Shown here piece after piece: positions 22,651 to 35,200 of a DNA stretch of 64,000 nucleotides (positions are counted from its first letter, which is position 1; each line of letters begins with the position of its first letter). The notes beneath the pieces are model-generated. The model was not told where the DNA came from and ran no database searches. It saw nothing but the letters and a program-made list of their open reading frames with translations. The translations under genes and the position numbers were made by a program. Source of the stretch: Euclidia mi (taxonomy: Eukaryota; Arthropoda; Insecta; Lepidoptera; Erebidae); contig OX123187.2 in assembly GCA_944739405.2 (NCBI GenBank), positions 71,718,450-71,782,449 on the forward strand, written 5' to 3'.

Positions 22651-25540
22651 GCTGAGAAAGGAAAAGTCATATAAGTGCAATAAGTTATTGAATTATACTA
22701 AAGTTTTATTTAATTACAGATTTCATTTGATATAAATATTGGGTGTTCAAACCATGCATCCACCAACTGCACCATAGATTGAAGCTTGCACTACTGCAGT
22801 GTACCGTCTCCCGTCCAAAATTTTACTTGAAGTATAACTCGAGTTGATATACTTTCAAATCGTCGCGTTGTGTTGATCGCTCGACGTTCGTTGCCGTTCC
22901 GAACCCTATGAACAAAGAACGGTGCCATTACGGTCTTGAAGGATCGTTGGACGCACCTTCTGTACGACTAAAATTCATATTCACAGACTTGGTCACTTTT
23001 CTGAAACAAAGGTAAATACACAATACAGTTTTATTTTATGATTTAATTTTGTATATAACATTTTATTTGGGTTATTAAAACATATACAATCACTTGCAAG
23101 TTGTTAGATACCATCGAATAATAGGTATTCCATGGTATCTGGGAACGACAATATGAAAAACAATGTGACATAATATTCTCAACAACTAACCAAGTCTATA
23201 TAAATATGTCAGACGTAAGTACAAAACTCGACATTAATATAACTAATAAATATAAATTTAGTATGATTACCTTATGATAGCAGGCGTTAGCTTTTCGGTA
23301 GTTGATCTAGGCTTGTAGGAGTACAATGTTTTTGAAGGAGCTCGGCATTGCGTTCAAGATCTGCTATGTAGAGTAACTGCGTTGATCACACTCAACCTAA
23401 AATATTAAACAATGATATATGATTTAATCTTACTTAAAATTATTATGCTAACAGAAATCAATATGTTTATATTACTGTTAATCTACTAAGAAGCAAGATA
23501 TTGTCTCGTAATTGAATTATAATCAATTCTAAATATGAGTAAGTACTTAAATTAATTTAATGAAAATAAATAAAGTTTAAGGTTACATTTTACCTGAAAA
23601 ATAAAGTGAAAATAATTAAACTAGGCAATTATAAAAAAAATATTAACACTTACATTTTAAATGACAGCCAATTGACGTATAATATTGAAACAATTTAAGT
23701 ACTGTAGTAAGCTGCAGAGCAATCGCACTGTAGAATAATGATGTCCATGGTTCTATGCATCGAGAACCAAAACTTTAGCTTATAAGCCAGATTTGACACA
23801 GAAATTTGATAAATTAAATGTCAGTATAAGTTGTAAGAACTATAAACAAATGAGATATTTCTACTTTGTACGTATTATACTTGTAATAAAATATATTTTT
23901 CTAGAAACTTAATTTACTAACGCAGCGAAAGGACTCAGGGCTGTCAATATCATTGGCATGCATATCATATAATATTTATGAAATAACGATTCCATTTTTA
24001 CCGTAAATGTATGGAAGTGACATCCATTACCAAATAAGCTGTGTTTGAACAAAAAAAACGTACCTATTGCTGATTAGCAGATTTGAAAGGTTGTGCAATG
24101 ATAAGAAGTAGTCTTGAACATATGATACTTTTATTTTTATTGTAATATAATAAGTTGCGTTGAAATATAGCGGCTTTTATTAGGGTTGGCAGATAACATA
24201 ATTATTTACAAAATCATACAATAGGAGTGAAGTGCTTTTGTCGTTACAGTTAAATATAACATGTGTCATCATTCATCAGCCTGTAACTGTAACAGAACAA
24301 CTAAAATTACAACATGAACAAAACAGTTCATGTTCCTCGCAAGATAGTTCTACCTGTGAGAATCATGCATATGACGGTTACCTTTGTTAAAAGAGGATAG
24401 GATATTACTGCGGAAGACGACTGTCTGTAATAGGCACAAAGAAACTGAAATATCAGTTTTTTGTTACTCACAAAGTTGTTATCTTTTCATGAATATGATA
24501 CTTACATGTGTAAGAAGAGGATAGAAACTGTTACTGCATACAGAACACAAATAGAACAATTGTTATTTTTTATAACAGTGATCACTGCCCTGTCTGCATT
24601 TTTTGTTAACAGGTATTTAAGATTGTCATTTTTATTTCTAAAGATAACATATGGTACAGATATGCGAGTTTACCTGTTACGACTCACTTCTAGTAGAGTC
24701 CTCCTAGATATAATAAGCCGTATACATAGAAATATGAAATTAATATCTCAAGATTAATTTAGTTGTACATTGTAATATGTATTTACATATCTGAGCCAAT
24801 ATTATAATGCTGAAGAGTTTGTTTGTTTGGTTGAACACAGTTATCTCAGGAACTATTGCTTTGAATCGAGGCACACGCTCTGGAGACCCTAGAAAACATT
24901 GGTACATTTATCTTGTTTATTTCTTCTATTATTTTCGACTTGTATCGTTGACATAAAAAGTGCATAAATGTGTGAGTTCGAAATAGATAAGACGAAAGAA
25001 TTTAATTTGAAATTTTGTACAACACCAACTCATAGATTCATTAGAGATTAATACAGTTTCAATAAATTGTTTCAAATAGAATAGGATATTAGAAGAAAGG
25101 GATGAATATTACATTTGTAAATATTACAATATTCTTGAATATATTATATTTATGACAACAATATTTTTCAAATTAGATGCACTCACCAATATTTTTCAAA
25201 ACTTTACTATATAGAGTCATGGCTGTATTCCCGAAGAGGTAGGCAGAGGCTTAATAGGTATTACACCAACTTTACTAATGTTGATTATTTTTATAGTTGA
25301 TTGTCGAAGTCCAATTTTGCCTGTTTTTGAATTATGTTAATTTTCTATTTAATCTAGATACATAAATTTTTGTGTATTGAAAAAAGAAGCGAGTTGATAA
25401 TAATTAAAACCTGTGACCGCCTCAAGAAACTCTACGTTGTATTCTTTAATTATAATATTTTACGATAGCCAAGCAAAGCCCTATAATTTTGCGGATCCTT
25501 AAAGTAAAATTAAATACTTAATACAGAAATTATATACTTA
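22651..25540. other. AT-rich interior of the large element
   Basis: A GC-richer stretch at 22770-23010 ends in a plausible donor (gaaacaaag|gtaaat), so it could be a 5' exon; no frame supports it. A 98-codon frame at 24461-24757 is hydrophobic in part but AT-rich and unsupported. Positions 25218-25265 carry a minus-strand SINE 3' end (cccgaagaggtaggcagagg). Confidence 0.35.
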
Positions 25541-25653
25541 GTATATGGATGCCTTGGGATCGGTGGCCCTAAGAGAATAACCCAAATCGAAAGATCATTT
25601 TTGTGTTCAATAGTCGAGGAAGGCATATGTAATGTTCAGTTCATGCTCCAAGC

Positions 25654-26848
25654 ATGATTACTGATATAAATCATTCTAAAGCATCATTTCCAAATAGTCT
25701 CTCAGTGTACAAAGAATCAAATAATTCAATAAAATTTATTAGGGGTAGTAGGAATAGAATTAAGAAATATGTCAAAATAAACAAATTCATAAAAAAGACC
25801 CAAAAATTAGTTCACAGACAAAAATTTTTCATAAAAAATGTTAAGTTAAATAGGGAAAGATTACTTGCTCTTGAAAAATTAAAAATATACACACAGAAAT
25901 ATCACCAAAATAATTTAAAACATAAATTAGAAATAAATAATTTGCAGGTAGAATTAAATAATCTTAGTGACAAATTAGTATCAATGACAAATAAATATAA
26001 AAGCTCTGAACTACAAATGAAAGAGTACATATTGGCAATGAATGAGTTGGTGGCATCAAATAGTAACAAATGCTCAAAACCATTGAACAATGACATCGCG
26101 TTCAACCACCAACACTCGCCAGCTTGCTCATTGCCAACATGTGACCCGGTTTTGCCAAATAGTTCTTTAAACAATACAAATTCAAATATTAAACACACTG
26201 TAAATAAATTAAAAAATAACAAACTAGACAGTAAAACTATATTACAAAATAAAAATAAAGTGATAATATTTAGTGACGAGATTGGAAAAGGTATGGGTCA
26301 GTTGTTGGCGAATACATATAGTGATGGGTTAGTGATGAACTACTGTTTGCCTGGGTTAAGTTGCTATTTTAGATAAAATTATAAACTTCAATTTTGACCA
26401 GGATACAACTTTATTGATCCTACTTGGTAATAGAGGATCTTTAAATAAAAGACTTTTATTCTATTATTACAGTAAATTATGTGAATTAAATTTAAATCAA
26501 ATTATTATGCTCACTTTACCTTTCAGTAAAGGGTTGCCACAGAAAGAAAATAATATTAGACATAGTCTTAATATAAATTTGTGTAGTTGGTCATACAATA
26601 ACGATCAATTTCATGTTTTTGACTCTAACAATTACGTTAGTAAAGCTTTACATTTGACGCAAGATACTTGTTATCTGAATTCTTATTATAAGAGACAACT
26701 AGCTGAGGCGCTAGCATTTTGTATTGACATTTCAGCCAAGAATTTGGCTAATAAACGTGTTGCCCCTATACAGCAACAAAATGACATTTATAATGATTCA
26801 GCCAGTATTTTGGCTACACAGTCTGACATTTCTATTAATTTAAATTAA
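25654..26848 (+). pseudogene. CR1-type LINE ORF1 (coiled coil plus esterase-like part), frameshifted
   Basis: ORF1 proteins of this group bind RNA and assist retrotransposition. The first part (ATG at 25654) is rich in lysine and asparagine, with a likely coiled coil around residues 80-125 (KLEINNLQVELNNLSDKL). A module beginning VIIFSDEIGKGMG follows. Near 26360 the frame shifts by one base; the sense resumes as ILLGNRGSLNKR and ends at 26848. The order resembles the SGNH-hydrolase-like module seen in some CR1/L2 ORF1 proteins, but the catalytic serine cannot be fixed (S-D-E rather than G-D-S). Its 3' end overlaps the open frame of ORF2. Confidence 0.65.
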
Positions 26849-26988
26849 ATAATTCGACAATAGAGAATACCTCTTGCAATGACACTTTCATTAATAATGG
26901 GCTGGTATGTACGAATAAGCCCAATCCAACTAATAATTCATTTAGAAATTCACAAGTATTAAAACTGGTACATCAAAATATACAAGGT

Positions 26989-29787
26989 ATGTCAAATAAA
27001 GATTTAGAAGTGGAGTTGTTCATGAACGGTGAATGCGTCGATATTTTGTGTATAACAGAACATTGGCTTAAATATCACCAGTTCATGTACAATTTTAATA
27101 ACCATCTAGTCGGTAGTTCGTTCAGCAGACAAAATGCAATACATGGTGGATCGTTGATTTTAGTTAACAAGCTGCTTAAATTTAAGAATCGTAGTGACAT
27201 TGTTAGTTTCTCTGTTGAACGGACAGTTGAAATAGCCTGTGTGGAGTTGGACCAACTTCTTGTTTTGAGTGTGTATAGGCCACCATCATCCTGCTATGAC
27301 AACTTTGAAAGTGTCATGGATGATGTGTTACGGAAGCTATGCCAACAAAATAAATCTATAATAGTAGGTGGCGATTTTAATATTAATTTACTAGAAGATT
27401 CCCTGAATTGCCACAAAATTAAGAATTTGTTCAAGTCATATAATCTTGCATGCTTATTTTTGGAACCCACCAGGATAACTTCCACGACATCTACTTGTAT
27501 AGACAATATATTTACAGATATTGTACCAGTTAGAAAGCAAATAATTAATAAATTAACATCAGATCATTGTGGACAATCTATAACATTTGCTATGCAGTCT
27601 AAAAAAGTAGGTAGAAAGGAATTGAGTGTGGTGCCAAAAACTTTGTGTCGTCTGGAGGGACTTAAGGATAAACTCACAAGTACATTACCATACTTATGCT
27701 ATAATAACGATCCTAATAAGTTGTACAATTCTTTCTTTGACATGTACTGTACTATATTCAATTCTATCTTTGTCCCTAAGAGGATCTCAGTTGCTGGTAC
27801 TACATCCTTCAGTGAATGGGCAACCACTGGAATTTATAAAAGTAGAAATAAGCTTTACGAATTATATGAACAGAAAGTAATTAATAAAAACGATGAACAA
27901 TTTTGTCAATATGTAAGAAATTATTCCAAGTTATTTAAAAAGATTTGTCGTGAAGCTAAGACACTTTATTTAAAATCAAAAATTAAAAACAGTGACAATA
28001 AAATAAAAGCAACGTGGGATATTATAAACAATGAGACTGGAAGGGTCAATATTAAAAGTAACGATTACACTCTTCAATTAAATAAAAAGATATTAAAGTC
28101 AGATTTTGAGGTTGCCACAGCATTTGAAAATTTCTTCACAGACATTCCAGTCTCAACCACTAAATCCCTTAACTCGTCGCCTAATGACGCCGAATCTCTA
28201 TTGAAACAAAATGTCAATAGGTGTAACATTGAATTTAGTTTTAGTTATGTCACTGACAGAAATATTGTAAAAACTTTTAATACACTTAATTTGAAGAAGA
28301 CTAGTGATCTTTGGGGCAATTCTGTTGTGATTACGAAATCTATAATCAACACAGTTGCACCGGAACTGGCAATGATTTTCAATAGATGCATTGACTGTGG
28401 TGTGTTTCCTGATCAAATGAAAAGTAGTAAAGTAATTCCGTTATTTAAATCAGGTAGCACATCTGAGCCCACAAATTATAGGCCAATATCTGTGCTACCC
28501 ACGTTTAGTAAAATGTTTGAAAAATTAATTCTAGGTCAGCTTCAAATTCATTTTAATAACAATAAGCTGTTACATGAAAAACAATTTGGTTTTACTAGGG
28601 GTCGCTCAACTACCGATGCTGGAGTTGAGCTTTTAGATAGTATTTTTGATGCCTGGGAGGAGTCACATGATGCTCTGGGAGTTTTTTGTGACATATCTAA
28701 GGCTTTTGATTGCGTGTTTCATGAAACATTGATCAGGAAATTACATTACTATGGAGTTAAGAACACTGCTTTGGATCTCCTAACATCATATTTGAGTAAT
28801 AGGATACAGAGAGTTGAGGTAAATGGAAAAGTTTTTATGGGTTCAGTGGTCACAATGGGAGTGCCGCAAGGTTCAATTCTTGGTCCATTCCTTTTCCTTG
28901 TATATATTAATGATTTGCCATACACTATGCAAAATAATGAAGAAATAGTGTTATTTGCTGATGATACATCACTTATTTTTAAACTAAGACGACAACAATC
29001 AAATAATGACGATGTAAATAACGCTCTCTCTAAAGTAGTTAAATGGTTTACAGCAAACAATTTACTGTTAAATGAAAGAAAAACAAAATGTATACGATTT
29101 TCAAGACCGAATGTAAAACAAGTTAAACCTAACATATATTTGAATGGAGAAGAGTTGGATCTTATAGATAACACCGTATTCTTAGGCATAACCTTAGATT
29201 CTAAGCTACAGTGGGGCCCACATATAGGCCAGTTGTCGAATAGACTTAGCTCTGCAGCATACGCGGTTTACAAAATTCGTCAGTTAACTGATATAGATAC
29301 GGCCAGATTAGTATATTTTAGTTATTTCCACAGCATAATGACATATGGCATTTTATTATGGGGCAACGCAGCTGACATTCAAACTGTGTTTGTACTGCAG
29401 AAGCGGGCTATTCGTGCAATATACAGTCTTGGTTCAAGGCATTCACTGAGGGAAAAATTTAAAGAAATTAAGATAATGACTGTCGCATCTCAATACATTT
29501 ATGAGAACTTGTTATATGTCAGGAAAAATATAAATATGTTTTCTAAATTCAGCGACATTCATAATTTAAACACACGAAATAAAAACAAACTTGTTCTACC
29601 TTCAACTAGACTACAAAAAATAAGTAACTCATACAAGTGTCAAAGCATACGTTTTTACAACAAAATTCCAGGCAATATTCAGGAACTAAGTATTAATAAA
29701 TTCAAAGTATTTATTAAACAGAGCTTGTGTTCAAAAGCTTATTACACAGTTAAAGATTATTTAGCAGACAAAAATGCCTGGAATTGA
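26989..29787 (+). CDS. CR1-type LINE ORF2: endonuclease and reverse transcriptase
   Basis: The protein nicks target DNA and copies the element RNA at the nick. The apurinic-type endonuclease shows ITEHW (Glu 24), VYRPPSS, GGDFNIN, CIDNIF and SDHCGQ. RT follows with YRPISVLPTFSKMFEKLI, QFGFTRGRST, FCDISKAFD (about 570), GVPQGSILGPFLFLVYIND and the catalytic FADD (about 658). A C-terminal region has LFLGITLD-like (VFLGITLD) and AIRAIYSLG motifs usual for this group. The frame of 932 codons is uninterrupted, which suggests a young copy. The frame is open upstream to 26839; the first ATG is used. Exact clade (CR1, L2 or Daphne) is not certain. Confidence 0.9.
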   Translation: MSNKDLEVELFMNGECVDILCITEHWLKYHQFMYNFNNHLVGSSFSRQNAIHGGSLILVNKLLKFKNRSDIVSFSVERTVEIACVELDQLLVLSVYRPPSSCYDNFESVMDDVLRKLCQQNKSIIVGGDFNINLLEDSLNCHKIKNLFKSYNLACLFLEPTRITSTTSTCIDNIFTDIVPVRKQIINKLTSDHCGQSITFAMQSKKVGRKELSVVPKTLCRLEGLKDKLTSTLPYLCYNNDPNKLYNSFFDMYCTIFNSIFVPKRISVAGTTSFSEWATTGIYKSRNKLYELYEQKVINKNDEQFCQYVRNYSKLFKKICREAKTLYLKSKIKNSDNKIKATWDIINNETGRVNIKSNDYTLQLNKKILKSDFEVATAFENFFTDIPVSTTKSLNSSPNDAESLLKQNVNRCNIEFSFSYVTDRNIVKTFNTLNLKKTSDLWGNSVVITKSIINTVAPELAMIFNRCIDCGVFPDQMKSSKVIPLFKSGSTSEPTNYRPISVLPTFSKMFEKLILGQLQIHFNNNKLLHEKQFGFTRGRSTTDAGVELLDSIFDAWEESHDALGVFCDISKAFDCVFHETLIRKLHYYGVKNTALDLLTSYLSNRIQRVEVNGKVFMGSVVTMGVPQGSILGPFLFLVYINDLPYTMQNNEEIVLFADDTSLIFKLRRQQSNNDDVNNALSKVVKWFTANNLLLNERKTKCIRFSRPNVKQVKPNIYLNGEELDLIDNTVFLGITLDSKLQWGPHIGQLSNRLSSAAYAVYKIRQLTDIDTARLVYFSYFHSIMTYGILLWGNAADIQTVFVLQKRAIRAIYSLGSRHSLREKFKEIKIMTVASQYIYENLLYVRKNINMFSKFSDIHNLNTRNKNKLVLPSTRLQKISNSYKCQSIRFYNKIPGNIQELSINKFKVFIKQSLCSKAYYTVKDYLADKNAWN

Positions 29788-30576
29788 GTTTAAAAATTAT
29801 GAATTTTGACATTTTGAAATTAGTGACATGATATTTTTATTTACATTTGTAATACTTATATTTTGACATTTTTAATTTGACATTTGTAATTTTATTTATT
29901 TTGTTTTGACATTGTTTGATTTGACAATGTTATTTTATTTATTTTCTTTTGACATTTAAAATTACTTAAGTAATATATTATTATTCATAAATTGACATTC
30001 AATAATATTTTTCTGACATTTAATAATATTTTCCGACATTTTAAATATATAACATTTTATTGTTTAAATTTTTATTATTTTTACTTATTGTTTGCAACAT
30101 GTATTTTACTGTGTATTAGCATGTAAAGTTGTGAGTACGATGTGGGCATTATTAAACATATAAACAAATAGTTGTGGCAACCTGTCTGGTGGCTTAGGCT
30201 GACATGCTTATGCATACACCTTCTGATGGCGTGGAGGCATAGTGATACAGATCGTGCTGGCTCCCTCAATTAAGGTTGAGCCGTACGATTGCTGTTGAAT
30301 GCGGGCCATCAGTGGGCCGAGTCAGTCAAAAGCGTCAGATAATTTCCTGCATTGTACTTGCATACTAAACCCTTTTTTGTCTGGACTTTAAAAGATGAAG
30401 AAAAGACTAAAGAAATTGAAGTGACAAAAAAAAACAATGACTCTGAGTTTGTTTTGGCCTTTCTTCTCAAGAAGTCATTTAGCTAGGAAAAGCCGGCTTC
30501 ATCTAGAATAGGGTATTGACATGTATAAGTGTTGTAAACAACCAAAATGCAGAAATAAATATGTCTTTATGTCTTT
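29788..30576 (+). repeat. 3' UTR of the CR1-type LINE with repeated TGACAT words
   Basis: About a dozen TTTGACATTT-like words recur between 29800 and 30050. A GC-richer stretch follows (30170-30350), then the terminal ATGTCTTT octamers. Confidence 0.7.
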
Positions 30577-31459
30577 GTAACATAATCACACTGAGATCTA
30601 CCTACCTGCCTACTGGTGTGGGGTATGTAAGTAAGTAAATGTGGATTGTTTTCATACTTTGCTTGTAATTATTAAGTACCAATAGATGTTAACTATCTAA
30701 ACGCCATTAAATTTGTTAAACTAGCGAATACCTTGTAATTACATTACATCTACATTTGGATGAGAGCCCTGTTAAAAATTGCCTTCTTGCAAATACAAGT
30801 AGGTATTACGACCGGATGGTATGATTATTAACACGATACTTTCGTTTTGACCTATTAGCTACGTAAATGAATGACGTTTCTGACAATTCATAATGTGTAC
30901 ATAGTTTTGATAACATATTTGATTTTTCATTCATCGTGTTGTTGCAAATATAATATAATTATGTAAATGCATATAATATGTGGGTATAAGCTGCTAACTA
31001 CAGGATAAATTGAACTTGAATTGCAGCACGGATACCTAAATATCAAAATATTTCTAGGAAATAAATCAAGTACAATAGTTATATATTAATAATATTTTAT
31101 TTTAAACAACAAGACATTTCTTAAAACTACATACATACATTCATTCATTAATTTTACGTATAATTGGATGCATTATGATTAGGTAGGTAAGTATATCGGT
31201 TATCGAAACAATGAGAGTCCTATTACACAGATATGTACCTATGCAGATAATTGTTACAATTGCCTTATTATGTAAACATGTATACATGATATTGGGTTTT
31301 TGTTCAGAACTACTTATGTACTTATGAAATATACTTAACATAAACAATAGTTACGTAGTACTTTGTTGCTACTAAACATGTACCTAAACACTTTACCCAA
31401 ACAAGGAATCAAACCCGTGACAACACGATGCATCGCAAAAATAAATTATAGCATACAAT
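30577..31459. other. AT-rich, no feature seen
   Basis: No coding frame or clear repeat boundary was found in this stretch. Confidence 0.4.
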
Positions 31460-31740
31460 TTCATACGACTGGTGGTATGGCGGGGTGTAACCGAATACTA
31501 TGTTGAAAGTCGTGGGTTCGATTCCCCGCTCAAGTCAAACATTTGTTTGCGTAAAACTCGGATGTTTATCTAGGAATGGGTGTTTTTATGTATAACAATA
31601 TGTATGTATTTACAAAAAGTATTACAGTATGTTAAATCCATTGAGTAGTAGGTAGTACAAGTTCTGCTTAGTTTAGAATTAAATCATGTTGTATGCATGT
31701 ATTTTAAAATAATATATCATATATTATTATGAAGGCATGC
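31460..31740 (+). mobile_element. tRNA-derived SINE, sister of the copy at 11626
   Basis: The B box GGTTCGATTCC (31515-31525) and the following 'ccgctcaagtcaaacatttg' match the first copy. The body and ATTAT-rich tail are more diverged, so this copy is older. Confidence 0.75.
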
Positions 31741-32215
31741 GTTGCTATATTACCTTGACAAATAGCTTGTTTGTCAGAAAAAGGATCTATAGTCATTGAT
31801 TTTATCATTTAAAATAAAAATGAAATGATTATATAACTATTATTAAATATAAACATAATAATTTGAAATAAATGAGATTGACTGTTTAAATTAAGTGGAC
31901 ATTCTAATAAATTTTGACACAGAGACTTTTTGTTTATGAAAGTGCCGAATATTAAACTCTATTAATTTTTTTAATAACAGAAAGATACAACGACACATAA
32001 TTATTGTCTTTTTTGAAAGAAATATTTATTTTGCTAGAAAATTATTTGAATATAGTGACATCAATCGGTTGGAAGGATAGGTAACTATAATTAGACTCGG
32101 TTCCAGTAATTTTTTTATAAAAAAATACATAAAAATATACTGACGAAATTAAGAATCGCCTCCTTTTTAAAGTCGGGTAAAAAGCCATAACACACTTTGA
32201 AGGTCCCTATTTAGA
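31741..32215. other. AT-rich, no feature seen
   Basis: This is non-coding sequence between the SINE and the RTE element. Confidence 0.4.
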
Positions 32216-32219
32216 CTAA

Positions 32220-35200
32220 CTATACTTTGACTTTGTCGGCGTCGGGACGTGACGACCCCACCGCCCACTGGGAGAGTTAATCTGACGAGTAGATACTCGT
32301 CATAGTATCTCCCCCAGCGCAAGCAGTCAACCGAAAGATGGCGGTCAAACCATCCGAACCTGGCGGAAGAAAATCCTAGATGCTAGATGGGCAGCAGCGT
32401 CCAGCACTAAAGACTTCCGCCACTGCGATCGCCAATACGCCTACCAAGCGTGGTGATTATGACAAATCCCCCCATCATGAACCACACCTATAAAAACCGG
32501 CCCCTAGTCCCCGGCGGCCCCGCTAGTCCTGGTTATGGTAGCGGCCATGGTAACGGCGGGGCAAGGGGTGCGAAGAATCTCCGGAAGAGATCGGGCTACC
32601 ACCACCAACGGCAATTGGCCCTGGCAACACTGAACACGCGCACACTGCAGACCGACGAGAAGATTGTCGAGCTGGAAGAAGAATTGAGCAAGTTGCGATG
32701 GGATATCATAGGCCTATCCGAAGTCCGAAGACAGGGGGAGGACTCGATAGTTCTCAATTCCGGTAACTTGCTCTTCTACCGGGAGGGCGACCAACAGTCC
32801 CAAGGTGGAGTCGGGTTCATCGTCCACAAATCACTCGTGACCAACGTGGTAAATATCGGGAGTGTGTCCAGCAGGGTAGCGTACCTTATACTCAGAATAT
32901 CCAAGCGGTATTCGCTGAAGGTCATACAGGTATACGCTCCGACCTCGTCGCACCCCGATGAGGAGGTGGAAGCCATGTACGAGGATATATCTCGGGCTAT
33001 ACATGGCTACAAAACCCATTACACCGTGGTCATGGGAGATTTTAACGCAAAACTGGGCAAACGCGACGGTGATGAGCTGAGAGTTGTGGGGCAATTTGTT
33101 TATGGGCAACGGAATTCCCGGGGTCACTTGCTGGCTAGCTTTATGGAGAAGGAAGGACTCTTTATGGTGAACTTCTTCTTCAAGAAGCGAGAATGCCGCA
33201 AGTGGACCTGGGTAAGTCCAGACGGTGCAACCAAAAATGAGATCGACTTTATCATGTCGACGAAGAGGCAGATATTCAATGATGTCTCCGTGATCAATTC
33301 ACTTAAAGTGGGGAGAGATCACCGAATGGTAAGAGGCACATTGAATATCTGTACAAGCCTCGAACGGTCGAGGTTGATAAAGTCCACGCTCCGACCGGCA
33401 CCGGTTCATATCCAAAACCCCGAGAGCTTTCAGCTCGAACTCAAGAACCGTTTCGAATGCCTGGGCGAATGCGTAGATGTGGACGAGTACAGTAACGGGT
33501 TCGTGGATGCTGTCCATAAAACAGGGGCTAAATTCTTTAAGCCCCAGAAAAGCAAGAGAACCAGCAAGATCTCGGATCCGACCCTCGAGCTGTTAGAGGA
33601 AAGGCGCAAGATGGTTCTGCTATCCTCCGACGACATGCCGAAATATCGGCACCTCAACAGACAGATCTCTAAGTCTCTGACTCGCGATCTCCGCCAATAC
33701 AACACAAAACGTGTTCGTCAGGCAATCGAGCAGAACATGGGTTCCAAAGTGTTCCAGAGGGATCTGTCTGTTGGGCAGAGTCAGCTGACAAAGCTGAAGA
33801 CGGAAGATGGCAGAATCGTATCGTCCAAGCCTGAGCTCTTGGAGGAGATCGAAAGGTTCTATGGACAGCTATACACGACAACGCAGCAACGCGCAAGCAC
33901 TCCAGCGTCAGACCCTAGAGCTGGATTGACCCGACTCTATACCGAAGATATCCCGGACGTCAGCATGCACGAGATCAGTGTGGCTCTCAAACAGCTCAAA
34001 AACAACAAGGCGCCGGGTGATGACGGAATTACGAGCGAGCTTCTGAAGGCTGGCGGTGCACCCGCTAGAGAAGCCCTTCGGAAGCTATTTAATTTTGTCA
34101 TTCTCGAGGGTAAAACGCCACAGGCGTGGCACAGAGGTGTGGTGGTGCTTTTCTTTAAGAAAGGGGACAAAACCCTCTTAAAGAACTACAGACCCATTAC
34201 ACTTCTGAGCCACGTCTACAAGCTGTTTTCGAGGGTCATCACAAATCGTCTCGAGAGCAAGCTAGACGACTTCCAGCCTCCCGAACAAGCCGGTTTCCGT
34301 AAAGGCTATAGTACCATAGACCACATACATACGCTGCGGCAGGTTATACAGAAGTCCGAGGAGTATAACCAGCCCCTATGCTTGGCGTTTGTGGACTATG
34401 AGAAAGCCTTCGATTCGATCGAAACCTGGGCGGTGCTACAGTCTCTCCAACGGTGCCGGATTGACTACCGATATATCAAAGTGCTGAAGTGTTTGTATGA
34501 AAACGCCACTATGTCAGTCCGCCTCCAGGACCAGAGTTCGAAACCTATTCAACTCCAGCGAGGGGTGAGACAGGGGGATGTCATATCCCCGAAACTGTTT
34601 ACCACTGCGCTGGAGGATGTTTTTAAGCTTCTGGACTGGAATGGGCTCGGCATCAACATCAACGACGAGTACATCACTCACCTTCGATTCGCAGACGATA
34701 TCGTAGTCATGGCTGAGACCATGGAAGACCTAGGCACAATGCTCGATGGCCTCTGTAGAGTCTCTCAACAAGTAGGTCTTAAGATGAACATGGACAAGAC
34801 GAAAATCATGTCGAACGTCCATGTTGTACCTGCTCCTATTCAGGTTGGGAACTCTACGCTCGAAGTTGTCGACAAGTATACCTACCTGGGACAAGTAGTC
34901 CAATTAGGTAGGTCCAACTTCGAGAAGGAGGTCAATCGTCGAATCCAACTCGGTTGGGCAGCGTTCGGGAAGCTACGACATATCTTCTCGTCCGATATCC
35001 CGCAGTGTCTCAAGACGAAAGTCTTGGACCAGTGTGTGTTGCCAGTGATGACTTACGGATCAGAGACTTGGTCGCTCACTATGGGCCTTATCAGAAGGCT
35101 CAAGGTCACTCAGAGGGCGATGGAGAGAGCTATGCTTGGAGTTTCCCTGCAAGATCGAATCAGAAATGAGGAGATCCGCAGTAGAACCAAAGTCGCCGAC

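Larger units (their letters stand above)
25545..30576 (+). mobile_element. CR1-group (Daphne-like) non-LTR retrotransposon
   Basis: It has two consecutive frames (ORF1 with a coiled coil and esterase-like part, ORF2 with endonuclease and RT) and a 3' UTR rich in TGACATTT. The end is two exact copies of the octamer ATGTCTTT (30561-30576); short 3' tandem octamers are typical of CR1-type LINEs. The 5' limit is approximate and no target duplication was found, which is also usual for this group. Confidence 0.8.

Noticed and set aside
24461..24757. 98-codon hydrophobic frame inside the large element
   Set aside because: The composition follows the AT-rich background, and no splice, motif or neighbour supports it.
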